Part shown: piece after piece, positions 32,703 through 41,534 of the stretch
How the letters are laid out: every line of letters begins with the position of its first letter
How positions within the stretch are numbered: position 1 is the first letter of the stretch
Program-made: the position numbers and the translations under genes
Notes under the pieces: model-generated
What the model was told of the DNA's origin: nothing
The model's database searches: none
What the model saw: only the letters and a program-made list of their open reading frames with translations
Assembly: GCA_903877125.1 (NCBI GenBank)
Contig: CAIRCM010000079.1
Location: 1-64,000, forward strand
Reading direction: 5' to 3'
Source of the DNA: an uncultured Acetobacteraceae bacterium
GTDB lineage: Bacteria; Pseudomonadota; Alphaproteobacteria; Acetobacterales; Acetobacteraceae
Length of the DNA stretch: 64,000 nucleotides

Positions 32703-33545
32703 TTATCGCTTGTCAGGTGTCCAGCGATAAACCCGTTCCAACGCGCCGCCCATCAACATGGTTCGGTCGCTGTCGGACAGGCGATCGGTGACCTTGAACG
32801 CTTCGACACCCTGGCCATACGTCAGAACCTCGACAGCGCGTGTCCAATCGGTGCCCCAGAGGCAACGGTTGAAACCGAAAGCATCGAAGATGCGGGCGAG
32901 ATGATCCCAGATATCCGGATAGGGGAAAGGCTTGTGCGACAGGGTGCAGGCGCCGGTGATCTTGATCGCGATATTCGGTTGCGCCGCCAGCGCCAAAACC
33001 GACGGCAGCGCATCCCAAGCGTCGGCCGGCGCGGGCGGATGGTGCGGCTGCTGCAAGCCGAGGTGATCGATCACGATCTGGGTGTCCGGGTTGCGCGCGG
33101 CGAGCTGGGCCGCCTGCTCCATCCGTCCCCAGGCGAGGATATTGACCGGCAGCCCATGCTTGGCGGCGGCGGCCAGAACGCGGTTGATGCCGGGATCGGC
33201 CGGGTCTTTCGACATGGGGTCGCGCATCATGATGCGCACGCCGACCGTACCCGGCGTGGCCTTCCAGTCGGCGATCGTCTCGGCGACCGCGGGATCGGTG
33301 GGATCGACAGGCTTGATCAGGCCGAACCGCCCGGGATGGGCCTTCTGCACCGCGATCGCGTAGCTGGCATCATAGCGGTACATGCTGAAAGGCGAGACGA
33401 GCAATGCGCCGTCGACGCCGACCGCGTCCATCGCCCCCACCATGGCGTCGCCATTCACCGCTTTGGGCCCGGTCAGCGTGCCAACCCATGGACGTCCGGG
33501 ATGGTTGTGCTCATAAGCATGCACCTGGGCGTCGACGATCGCCAT
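32703..33545 (-). CDS. Amidohydrolase family protein
   Basis: MAIVDAQVHAYEHNHPGRPWVG, TQIVIDHLGLQQP, RCLWGTDWTR. Confidence 0.88.
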   Translation of the reverse strand: MAIVDAQVHAYEHNHPGRPWVGTLTGPKAVNGDAMVGAMDAVGVDGALLVSPFSMYRYDASYAIAVQKAHPGRFGLIKPVDPTDPAVAETIADWKATPGTVGVRIMMRDPMSKDPADPGINRVLAAAAKHGLPVNILAWGRMEQAAQLAARNPDTQIVIDHLGLQQPHHPPAPADAWDALPSVLALAAQPNIAIKITGACTLSHKPFPYPDIWDHLARIFDAFGFNRCLWGTDWTRAVEVLTYGQGVEAFKVTDRLSDSDRTMLMGGALERVYRWTPDKR

Positions 33546-33690
33546 GATGTTGTGTTTCCTCACCGTTGTTCTCTGGAGTGACGCTACCTCTGTCGCACGC
33601 CATCCGACAAGCCGCGCGGCCGCGAGGGCAGGCTGGACACCCACACACGGTTGGTAGTGTATTGAAAGAAGACGCAAAAAGGGATCATGG

Positions 33691-34074
33691 ATGCGACTCG
33701 TAATCGGGATCGTCGCTGCCTACCTCCTCGTGATGGGCATGGGATACGCCCTTAACGAAGGCTGGGTCCGCCTGCCGGAGCCGACGGCACCGCCGCCACC
33801 GATTTTCGATGAGTCCAAATATCTCGCTGGAGTGCAGCAGATTGGCGCCGTCGCGTTCATCGACAAACTCGTGCCCGTCGAAGGGAAAGCGCTGTCGGAC
33901 CTCCGCATCCACGATACCGCCTACAACCCCGCCATGCGCAGGTTAACAGTCTGGATATCCGCAACGTTGCGCGGCGCACATTTCGTGTTCACGTCGGAGT
34001 GCCACAACGCGACGGCCGGGGGCTGGGTCTGCACCCGGCCCGTGGACGCCGGCGGCTTCATCCGGGTGAACTAG
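33691..34074 (+). CDS. Hypothetical protein with N-terminal TM/signal anchor
   Basis: MRLVIGIVAAYLLVMGMGYALNEG; stop TAG is the first TAG of repeat copy C. Confidence 0.6.
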   Translation: MRLVIGIVAAYLLVMGMGYALNEGWVRLPEPTAPPPPIFDESKYLAGVQQIGAVAFIDKLVPVEGKALSDLRIHDTAYNPAMRRLTVWISATLRGAHFVFTSECHNATAGGWVCTRPVDAGGFIRVN

Positions 34075-34238
34075 AGCGCGATCGCCAGAGGTGGAATCAC
34101 ACGGCGGCGTGAATCACGCGATCAAACAAAGACTACAGCGCGATCGCCAGAGGTGGACTCACACGGCGGTGTGAGTCACGCGATCAAACAGAGACTTATA
34201 GAATACGATTGGGTCAACTTGACCCGATCGTGCTCTAG
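34072..34238 (+). repeat. MITE-like palindromic repeat, copies C (5' half only) and D in tandem
   Basis: Partial unit 34072-~34133 followed by a complete unit to 34238; D contains GACTCACAC-GGCG-GTGTGAGTC. Confidence 0.9.
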
Positions 34239-34259
34239 CCGAACCAGGCCGTGGCGGGA

Positions 34260-34640
34260 TCAGTTGACCCTGCCGCCGACCCGCTGCCCGCCGTTGCCCA
34301 GACAATAACACGACGAGCCCGGCGCCATCGGATGGTCCAGCGGGCAGACATACGGACCCGCATTGCATGACCCACCGCCATAGCCGGGCACCGGCGATTG
34401 CTGGGGAGGCGTGTAAACCACCGGCGGCGGGGGATAGTAGACCGGTGGAGGGTAATACGCCGGCGGGTAATAGGCCGGCGGATAGTACGCTGGCGGCACA
34501 TAGTACGGAAACGGCACCCCGATGCCGATAAATACCCTCGCCTGTGCTGGCTGCGGAGCAACCGACAGACCAAGGGCGACGGTGCCAAGCGCTGCCAATC
34601 CAAGCAAACGCCGCGAAACAGAGGAGCGTGTTTGGGTCAT
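34260..34640 (-). CDS. Secreted hypothetical protein with PPAYYPP repeats
   Basis: Signal peptide plus PFPYYVPPAYYPPAYYPPAYYPPPVYYPPPPVVY and four cysteines near the C-terminus. Confidence 0.7.
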   Translation of the reverse strand: MTQTRSSVSRRLLGLAALGTVALGLSVAPQPAQARVFIGIGVPFPYYVPPAYYPPAYYPPAYYPPPVYYPPPPVVYTPPQQSPVPGYGGGSCNAGPYVCPLDHPMAPGSSCYCLGNGGQRVGGRVN

Positions 34641-34681
34641 GCCGAACATGGTGCCACAACTATGTAACCGAATTATGGCCG

Positions 34682-35056
34682 TCAGTGCTGACTCACAGCT
34701 TGTTGAGCAGCCTGGATCAACCGCAAGCAATCCATACGGTCGCCTGAAGCCAGCGCCTGTAGTGCTTGCGAAACCAGTTTAACACTGGGCCTCCCGCTTG
34801 GAACCCCGGTCGAACCAAGTGGAACCGACCGGTCGAGCAGGCGCGTTTGTGCCATTTCCAGGGATTCCTGGGCCTCCCCGTCACGGCCGGCCGCGAGGGC
34901 GTGTTCCGCGGCACGCAGAAACGCAGAAGCATCGGCATCCTCGCTCACCGGCGGCGCCGGCAGGGGGCCCGCGATGGCCGATGGCGATGTCTGTGCCAGG
35001 GCAGGGCCAGCCAGAGCCAAGATGATGATCGCGAGACGGAAAATCAGCCGGGACAT
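34682..35056 (-). CDS. Hypothetical periplasmic protein
   Basis: MSRLIFRLAIIILALAGPALAQ signal peptide; helical EHALAAGRDGEAQESLEMAQTRLLDR. Confidence 0.65.
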   Translation of the reverse strand: MSRLIFRLAIIILALAGPALAQTSPSAIAGPLPAPPVSEDADASAFLRAAEHALAAGRDGEAQESLEMAQTRLLDRSVPLGSTGVPSGRPSVKLVSQALQALASGDRMDCLRLIQAAQQAVSQH

Positions 35057-35100
35057 CGGATCGAATCTCCAATTTGCCACCCGCCAACCCTACCGCGTCT

Positions 35101-35203
35101 ATAGCGTGATCGCCAGAGGCGGAATCACACGGCGGTGTGAATTGCGCGATTAAACAAAGGCTTATAGAGCCCTATTGGGTCAACTTGCCCCGATAGTGCT
35201 CTA
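35101..35203 (+). repeat. MITE-like palindromic repeat, copy E
   Basis: AGCGTGATCGCCAGAGGCGGAATCACACGGCGGTGTGAATT..AGAGCCCTATTGGGTCAACTTGCCCCGATAGTGCTCTA. Confidence 0.9.
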
Positions 35204-35887
35204 TGCTGCGTCGTGGAAGATGATCCCAAGTGTGTGCCGGTTGCCCGACAGCACGCGGCTGACACCATGCCGCATCGCCACGCGATGATAACCGCGAGCC
35301 CCCCGGACCGGGCGCTCGCGCACCGGGAAAATCGCGGCCTCCCCTTGGCGAAGCCGCACGACTTCGCCTCTCGATTGGGCACGAGGGCGCTGCTCGACCA
35401 ACATAAACTCCCCGCCGCTGAAATCCCGCTCGGGGTCGCTCAACAGGATCACGGTCTGCAACGGAAACACCAGCTCGCCGTAAAGATCCTGGTGCAGACA
35501 GTTGAAGCCGTCCTTGGCATAGCGCAGCATCAACGGTGTTGGCCGCGTCTGCCCCGCCGCGTGGCAACGTTCGATGAACGCCTCAAACGTCGCGGGAAAG
35601 ATTTCGTCCTGACCGAGCGCTCGGCGCCACTGGTTGGCGACCGTGGCGAGCGGCGGGTAAAGCGTGCTCCGGAGATCGGCGACGACCCTTGGCAGCGGAT
35701 AAGCGAAGTATTGATACTCGCCGCGCCCATAGCCGTGCGCCTCCATAACGATCCGTTTCCGAAAGATCGGTGTCTGATCGTAAAGCGCCGTCAGCGCCCC
35801 GCATGTCGCGGGATCGAGCATGGGACGGACTGCATAGCCGTGCTGCGCCAGATCGGCGGCGAGGTGCTGGGGGTCAAGATCGTTCAT
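35201..35887 (-). CDS. 2OG-Fe(II) oxygenase
   Basis: HQDLYGELVFPLQTVILLSDPERDFSGGEFMLVEQRPR; minus-strand TAG stop is the end of repeat copy E. Confidence 0.85.
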   Translation of the reverse strand: MNDLDPQHLAADLAQHGYAVRPMLDPATCGALTALYDQTPIFRKRIVMEAHGYGRGEYQYFAYPLPRVVADLRSTLYPPLATVANQWRRALGQDEIFPATFEAFIERCHAAGQTRPTPLMLRYAKDGFNCLHQDLYGELVFPLQTVILLSDPERDFSGGEFMLVEQRPRAQSRGEVVRLRQGEAAIFPVRERPVRGARGYHRVAMRHGVSRVLSGNRHTLGIIFHDAA

Positions 35888-35953
35888 ACCGGCATCCTCC
35901 CACGAACGCCGTTCCGGTGCATGCCGGATGTTGCCGTGGCTGCCCTGGCCGAC

Positions 35954-37396
35954 CTACCGGCCAACCGGTTTGGCCAGTTCCTCGGCGAGGGCGTCGCGCA
36001 GGGAAGTCAGCACGGGTTCCCATTGACCCGGCTTGTCCTGCCGGAACAGCCGGGCGCTGGGGTACCAGGGGCTGTCGGTCCGACCGAGCATCCAGCGCCA
36101 GTCGGCGGCCTTTGGGATCATGATCCAAACCGGTTTGCCCAACGCACCGGACAGATGTCCCATCGAGGTATCGACGGTGATGATCAGGTCGAGGTTCTCG
36201 ATGACCGCCGCCGTCTCCCCGAAATTGGTCAGTTCGTTCGACAGGTCGGTCATGTGGGAGAATTTTTCGATATGCTCCACATCCCGCGCAGGCATGGGCT
36301 TTTGCAGCGACACGAACACCGCCGGCCCGAGGTCGGCCAGCGGCAAAAGTTGCGCAAGCGGCACCGAACGCCGCCGATCATTGGGATGTGTCGGGCGGCC
36401 CGTCCAGGCCAGACCGATGCGCCGCACGCCAGCGGGCAATTGCGCCTGAAACCGCTCGGCCCAATACGCGATGCGCGCCGGATCGGCCTTCAAATAGGGG
36501 ATCGGCGCCGGAATCGTATCCGGCCTGACACCGAAGAGGTAGGGCAGGCTCGACAGACGGCAATGCGCCGCGTGGCCAGGCACATCCGTCCAGCGATGAC
36601 AGAACTGCGTAACCCCAGGAATATCCTGCAACAGCGGCGCCATTTCCTCGCTGCAGCCCAATACGACTTCCTGCACGCGGGACGCGGCTTCGCCGATGAC
36701 GCGCGCGAATTGTATTGTATCGCCGTAGCCCTGATCGCCGACCAGCAACAACCGCCCATTCGGGATACGCATCCCGTTCCATGGCGCGGAGGTCATCGCC
36801 GGCATGGTCAGCTTGCCGGCCTCGGTCTCGTTGCGCCACTCGTATTCCAACCAGCCCGGCTCGAAATCGCCCGCCGCGAGCAGATTCTGCGCCATCGCCA
36901 AATGGCCGTCGGCGTGTTTGTGATTCAACCCAAGCGCGCGCAGCAGGCAGGCGGAGGACTTCTCCTGGTCGTCGGCATCGGTGAAGATCAACGAAAGATT
37001 CACAAGATGGTCGGCGTTATTGGGGTCGAGTCGCACCGACTCCTGCCCGGCCACCAAAGCCTCCTCGATCCGGTTCGTCGCCCGGCACATCGAGCTCAGG
37101 TGCGCGTACCAACTCGGATTGCCCGGACGCAACTGGATCGCGCGCTGCAGCAGCGCGATGCCACGTTCCTGATCGTTCTGCATCGCCTTGACGATGCCCA
37201 ACAACGCGAGACCCGCCGGATGCTCGGGGAATGTCGCGAGGACATCCTCGCAAATGCCCGCCGCTTCATTGAAACGCTTCGCCTGCGCGGCTGTCTGGGC
37301 GCGACCCAGGGCCTGATCGGCCGTTTCGCCGCCGGGCAAGGTCGGTTCGGGTGCGGCAGCCGGCGCGGCGGCCTGGGGTCCGGTGGATTGGCTCAT
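35954..37396 (-). CDS. TPR-repeat protein with glycosyltransferase-like C-terminal region
   Basis: TPR-like IQLRPGNPSWYAHLSSMCRATNRIEEALVAGQESVRLDPNNADHLVNLSLIF; C-terminal DLIITVDTSMGHLSGALGKPVWIMIP. Confidence 0.85.
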   Translation of the reverse strand: MSQSTGPQAAAPAAAPEPTLPGGETADQALGRAQTAAQAKRFNEAAGICEDVLATFPEHPAGLALLGIVKAMQNDQERGIALLQRAIQLRPGNPSWYAHLSSMCRATNRIEEALVAGQESVRLDPNNADHLVNLSLIFTDADDQEKSSACLLRALGLNHKHADGHLAMAQNLLAAGDFEPGWLEYEWRNETEAGKLTMPAMTSAPWNGMRIPNGRLLLVGDQGYGDTIQFARVIGEAASRVQEVVLGCSEEMAPLLQDIPGVTQFCHRWTDVPGHAAHCRLSSLPYLFGVRPDTIPAPIPYLKADPARIAYWAERFQAQLPAGVRRIGLAWTGRPTHPNDRRRSVPLAQLLPLADLGPAVFVSLQKPMPARDVEHIEKFSHMTDLSNELTNFGETAAVIENLDLIITVDTSMGHLSGALGKPVWIMIPKAADWRWMLGRTDSPWYPSARLFRQDKPGQWEPVLTSLRDALAEELAKPVGR

Positions 37397-37450
37397 ACAC
37401 GGCAGATAGCCCGCCCCCGCACGGCCCGACAAGAGGCGGGCAGTTTGATT

Positions 37451-38392
37451 TCAAGCGGTTCGAAGCTGCTCGATTTCCGTCAACTCGTCGGCACTCAAGC
37501 GCCAGCCTCCAGCTTTGACATTCTGCTCCAACTGCTCCGGCCGCGCCGCGCCGGCGATCACACTCGCGACCGGGCGTTGGGCCAGGAGCCAGGAAAACGC
37601 GAGTTCCAACATCGTCCGCCCGCGTGCCGCGGCGAAATCGCCCAACCTTTCGGCGATCGACCAGTTGCGGTCGGTCAGAAAGCGGCTGGCGAGACGCTCA
37701 TCGCCGGAGAGCCTCGCGCCAGCCGGCATCGGCGCGTTCCGCCGGTATTTCCCGGTCAACAGCCCGCTTGCGAGTGGCGCATAGGGCAACAGACCAAGAC
37801 CGTACTGCCGCATCGCCGGCAATAGCTGCGCTTCGGGCGCGCGGTTGATCAACGAATATTCGTCCTGACAGGACACGAACGCGTTCAGCCCATTCACGCG
37901 TGCGGTCCATTGCGCCTCGACCACCTGCCAGGCCGGAAAATTGGAACAACCGATGTAGCGCACCTTCCCCTGCCGGATCAGATCGTCGAGCGCGCGCAGC
38001 GTTTCCTCGATCGGCGTCAGCGGGTCGGGCGAATGTACCTGATACAGGTCGAACCAATCGGTGCGCAGGCGGCGCAGGCTGTCCTCCACCGCGTTCATGA
38101 TGTAGTGGCGGGACGCGCCCACCTTCACACCGCTATCGTCCATCGGATTGGCGAATTTCGTCGCGAGAACGATGCGCTTGCGATCTTCCCCTAGAATCTG
38201 GCCGATCAACGTCTCCGAACCGCCGCGATTGCCGTAGGTGTCCGCGGTATCGAACAGCGTGATGCCCAGATCGAGCGCCTTGTGGATGACGTCTTTCGTT
38301 TCCGCCGGTCCCGATCGGCCGCCAAAATTGTTGCAGCCGAGGCCGATCGCCGACACACGCAAGCCTGACTGGCCGAGATTGCGGATTTCCAT
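37451..38392 (-). CDS. Aldo/keto reductase
   Basis: LGLSGLRVSAIGLGCNNFG-like start, ITLFDTADTYG, DLYQVHSPDPLTPIEETLRALDDL. Confidence 0.95.
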   Translation of the reverse strand: MEIRNLGQSGLRVSAIGLGCNNFGGRSGPAETKDVIHKALDLGITLFDTADTYGNRGGSETLIGQILGEDRKRIVLATKFANPMDDSGVKVGASRHYIMNAVEDSLRRLRTDWFDLYQVHSPDPLTPIEETLRALDDLIRQGKVRYIGCSNFPAWQVVEAQWTARVNGLNAFVSCQDEYSLINRAPEAQLLPAMRQYGLGLLPYAPLASGLLTGKYRRNAPMPAGARLSGDERLASRFLTDRNWSIAERLGDFAAARGRTMLELAFSWLLAQRPVASVIAGAARPEQLEQNVKAGGWRLSADELTEIEQLRTA

Positions 38393-38466
38393 CTGGCGCG
38401 CTCCTGTTGGGACGAAGCGAGCCTAACCCGAAGCCCCCCCATTCGCCAGCTTGGGCCGCGCGGGAT

Positions 38467-39117
38467 TTATTGGCTGACCCAGACGATGCGATGCAGCCAG
38501 GCAACTTCGTTCAGGTCGAACGAGAAGTCCGGATGCAGTGGATTCAGGCTTTTCAGTTCCACCCGGCGGGCCGACTTGCGGACGAGTTGCTTGGCCATCA
38601 CCTCCCCGGCATGGGTGCGCGCGACGACACGATCGCCACGCCGGATCGGCGCATTGGGTGAAACGATGATCATATCGCCGTCGCGATACACCGGCTCCAT
38701 CGAAGAGCCGGTGATTTCCAAAGCATAGGCGTTCTGATCGCCGATATCCGGCAGGCTGACTTCATCCCACGAACCGCCGACCGGGAAGCCGCCGTCGTCG
38801 AAATACCCCTCCCCGCCAGCCTGCGCCATGCCGATCAGCGGAATGCGCTTGGATACCGCGCGGCTGTTGCCCCCGCTGCTGAGCGCCCTGGCACCGGACA
38901 CCAGCGAAGTGAAATCCTCCATCGACGCACCGGTGGCATTCAACACCTTGGCGATGCTTTCCGTGCTGGGCCAGCGCGCCCGCCCGTCCGGCATCCGGCG
39001 TTTGGAGACGTTGAACGTCGTCGAATCCAACCCCGAGCGCTTGGCGAGCCCAGAGGCCGACATGCCGTATTCGGCCGCGAGCGTGTCGAGCGCGCGCCAA
39101 ACGTCTTCGTGTTTCAT
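38467..39117 (-). CDS. HTH plus S24 (LexA/CI-like) repressor peptidase
   Basis: N-terminal HTH SASGLAKRSGLDSTTFNVSKRR; S24 motif ITGSSMEPVYRDGDMIIV. Confidence 0.9.
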   Translation of the reverse strand: MKHEDVWRALDTLAAEYGMSASGLAKRSGLDSTTFNVSKRRMPDGRARWPSTESIAKVLNATGASMEDFTSLVSGARALSSGGNSRAVSKRIPLIGMAQAGGEGYFDDGGFPVGGSWDEVSLPDIGDQNAYALEITGSSMEPVYRDGDMIIVSPNAPIRRGDRVVARTHAGEVMAKQLVRKSARRVELKSLNPLHPDFSFDLNEVAWLHRIVWVSQ

Positions 39118-39285
39118 CGATTCGGTCCCATCGGTCGAGTCTGCGGACGCATTATGATAGGAATGGGCGCCAATTGAAATGGGAAATTTTCTTCGCACCG
39201 CTTTCTTCTCTTGCCATCGTATGCAACCCAGGGTTTAATATTCTCCGTCTATTCTCGGATGAATTGGTCGACCCAGGAGACGCCA

Positions 39286-39687
39286 ATGGTACAAACCGCC
39301 CACCGCCCACCACTCGCGCCCCGCGGCACGCCTGCTCGGCCGGTCAGGATCGAGATCACCGACCGGGTTCAACCGTTCCGCAACGCCGAAGAGGCCTGGA
39401 TCTGGACGATGTCCGCCCTTGTCGCCCGGCGCGATGGCGCCCGCTACACCGCCAACAAGGGCAGGATCGGACGCCCTTGCGACCCCGACGACATCGTCAG
39501 AAGCCTCGATGCACTCTACCGCCAACGCCGGATCGACCTGCTGCATGCCCGTATTCTCCGCATTTGGGGCGAACGCGGCGCCGCGCCCGACCCCACGCGC
39601 AAGCTCGAGCACGCTGATTGGAAGTTGTGGAAGGAAGCATTGGAGCGCCTGGAATGGCCTTTGCGGGTGAAGGGGATTGTCGCCTGA
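39286..39687 (+). CDS. Hypothetical protein divergent from the S24 repressor
   Basis: MVQTAHRPPLAPRGTPARPVRIEITDRVQPFRN...; upstream CCCAGGAGACGCC SD. Confidence 0.65.
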   Translation: MVQTAHRPPLAPRGTPARPVRIEITDRVQPFRNAEEAWIWTMSALVARRDGARYTANKGRIGRPCDPDDIVRSLDALYRQRRIDLLHARILRIWGERGAAPDPTRKLEHADWKLWKEALERLEWPLRVKGIVA

Positions 39688-39732
39688 TTTTGCCTTATTG
39701 ACGAAAATAATCCGATAAAAGGAAAAATATCG

Positions 39733-39762
39733 TTGACAAGCCTCCAACCCCACCGCTAGAAA
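39733..39762 (+). promoter_or_regulatory. Sigma70-like promoter TTGACA-N18-TAGAAA bracketed by CGTTGACAA/TTGTCAACG
   Basis: Perfect -35, near -10; perfect 9-bp inverted repeat at 39731-39739 and 39767-39775. Confidence 0.5.
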
Positions 39763-39767
39763 GCCTT

Positions 39768-39860
39768 TGTCAACGGCCGAACCACGCCCATCGGCCTGCC
39801 AACCGAAACGTTACCCACCACCCACTAAGGACCGTACCCGCAAGGGACGGTCCTTTTTTT
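39768..39860 (+). ncRNA. Candidate ~90-nt small RNA or attenuated leader
   Basis: Follows a promoter-like sequence, no credible ORF, ends at a strong intrinsic terminator. Confidence 0.4.
39827..39860 (+). terminator. Intrinsic terminator, 12-bp stem, GCAA tetraloop, seven Ts
   Basis: AAGGACCGT-A-CCC-GCAA-GGG-ACGGTCCTTTTTTT. Confidence 0.92.
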
Positions 39861-39879
39861 GTCCGAAAGGGACGATCCC

Positions 39880-40116
39880 ATGGCCTTCTCCGTCCGCCAC
39901 CTGTCCGTGCTCGCCTACGCCAACGGCTTTACCCTCTGGCACTACAAAGCACTGAAGGACACGTTGGATGTCGTAACCGGCAACAATTTCTTCGGCGACG
40001 GCGCCGACATGCTGACCGCCGGCGATCTGATCATGGTCACCGCCAACGGCGGCGCCCGCATCGTCTCCGTCACGGTCGCCGATATCGAGACGGTCGTTGT
40101 CGCGCCGCTCAACTGA
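39880..40116 (+). CDS. Phage-like hypothetical protein
   Basis: MAFSVRHLSVLAYANGFTLWHYKALKDTLDVVTGNNFFGDGADMLTAGDLIMV; SD-like AAAGGGA; resembles small phage virion-associated proteins by pattern only. Confidence 0.6.
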   Translation: MAFSVRHLSVLAYANGFTLWHYKALKDTLDVVTGNNFFGDGADMLTAGDLIMVTANGGARIVSVTVADIETVVVAPLN

Positions 40117-40325
40117 AATCTTTCCAATCGGGGGCCGACGAACGGCACCCAGCGCGGCGCCGCGCGAACGGCCAGCGCTTTGCCTTCACGGATACACAAT
40201 GACGAACCGTCTCCAACCCCTGGGCGGGTCAGCCCGGACACCTGTGCCCACGCGTCCGTGGGCGCGGCATCTGGACCACGACACGCCGATATCGCCGTCA
40301 ACCGATTGCCGGGGATGAAGCCGAT

Positions 40326-40625
40326 ATGAACGAGGACAGCGAGGTCGCCAGTTGGAACGAAAGCCGCCGGTTGATCATCAGCCAGCTGCGCGACATGGAC
40401 GCTTCGATCCGGGAGCTCAGCGCCCGGATCGACAAATACAACGACTCGGCACGGGAAAGGGCATCGGAGGTGTCAAAGGAAGCACAGGCCGGCATCATCG
40501 AGTTGAATCTCCGCGTGGCGATGCTCGAGATGCGGGCAAAGATGTGGGGGGCCTTCGTCGGCCTCGTCGGCGGTTCCGCCGGCACCCTGCTGATCGAATT
40601 GGTTCGGCGGGCCCTGCTGCGGTAG
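40326..40625 (+). CDS. Hypothetical coiled-coil protein with one C-terminal TM (phage lysis-accessory-like)
   Basis: MNEDSEVASWNESRRLIISQLRDMDASIRELSARIDKYND...MWGAFVGLVGGSAGTLLIELVRRALLR. Confidence 0.6.
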   Translation: MNEDSEVASWNESRRLIISQLRDMDASIRELSARIDKYNDSARERASEVSKEAQAGIIELNLRVAMLEMRAKMWGAFVGLVGGSAGTLLIELVRRALLR

Positions 40626-40781
40626 GGCCCTGGACCATTCCACCACCTTAAACAGACCATTGCCCAATATTATAGTCGGTTTCCCCAGGTTTCCCCCGCG
40701 AACGAGCTTGCGTGCATGCCAGCGATGTGTAAAACGCCGCCGCCACGATGACAGTTCATGACAGCAGGGAGTAGCCCGGGG

Positions 40782-41534
40782 GTGACAGATACCATCCTGG
40801 AGACAGCGGGTCTGACCCGGGAGTTCAGCGGTTTTGTCGCCGTTGACGACGTGACGCTGCGCGTCCGCACCGGGACGATTCACGCGCTGATCGGACCGAA
40901 CGGCGCGGGAAAGACCACCTGCTTCAACCTGCTGACCAACTTCCTCACCCCCACGCGCGGCACCATCAAATTCAAGGGTGAGGACATCACCGGCATGAAG
41001 CCGGCCATGGTCGCGCGCCGCGGTCTGGTCCGCAGCTTCCAGATCTCCGCCGTGTTCCCCCACCTGACCGCGCTCGAGAATGTTCGGTTGGCGCTTCAGC
41101 GCGCGCGGGGGGCGAGCTTCGATTTCTGGCGCTCCGAAAAATCCCTCAACGTCTACAACGACCGAGCGTATGAACTGCTGCACGACGTTGGGTTGCCCGA
41201 TCTGGGCCAGGCACTGGTTGCCGATTTGCCATATGGGCAGAAGCGCGCTTTGGAAATCGCGACGACCCTCGCCCTCGATCCGGAAATGATGCTGCTGGAC
41301 GAACCCACCGCCGGCATGGGCCATGGCGACGTCGACACCATCGTTCAGCTGATCCAGCGTATCCGGAAGGGCCGCACCATCCTCATGGTGGAACACAACC
41401 TCTCGGTCGTCGAAGGTCTTTGCGACACCATCACCGTTTTGACCCGCGGAAAGATTTTGGCCGAAGGCGACTATGCCACGGTTTCCAAAAACCCCGAGGT
41501 GATCGCCGCCTATCTGGGAAGCGCCGATGCTTGA
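40782..41534 (+). CDS. livG: Liv-type ABC transporter ATP-binding protein (LivG)
   Basis: GPNGAGKTTCFNLLTNFLTP; LDEPTAGMGHGDVD. GTG start at 40782 preferred over ATG at 40758. Confidence 0.92.
   Translation: MTDTILETAGLTREFSGFVAVDDVTLRVRTGTIHALIGPNGAGKTTCFNLLTNFLTPTRGTIKFKGEDITGMKPAMVARRGLVRSFQISAVFPHLTALENVRLALQRARGASFDFWRSEKSLNVYNDRAYELLHDVGLPDLGQALVADLPYGQKRALEIATTLALDPEMMLLDEPTAGMGHGDVDTIVQLIQRIRKGRTILMVEHNLSVVEGLCDTITVLTRGKILAEGDYATVSKNPEVIAAYLGSADA

Noticed and set aside
25573-35203. Palindromic repeats as a CRISPR array
   Set aside because: Copies are kilobases apart (apart from one partial tandem), have no regular spacers and no cas genes are nearby.
35213-37825. 870-aa plus-strand ORF
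   Set aside because: Antisense to the 2OG oxygenase, TPR and aldo/keto reductase genes; biased composition.
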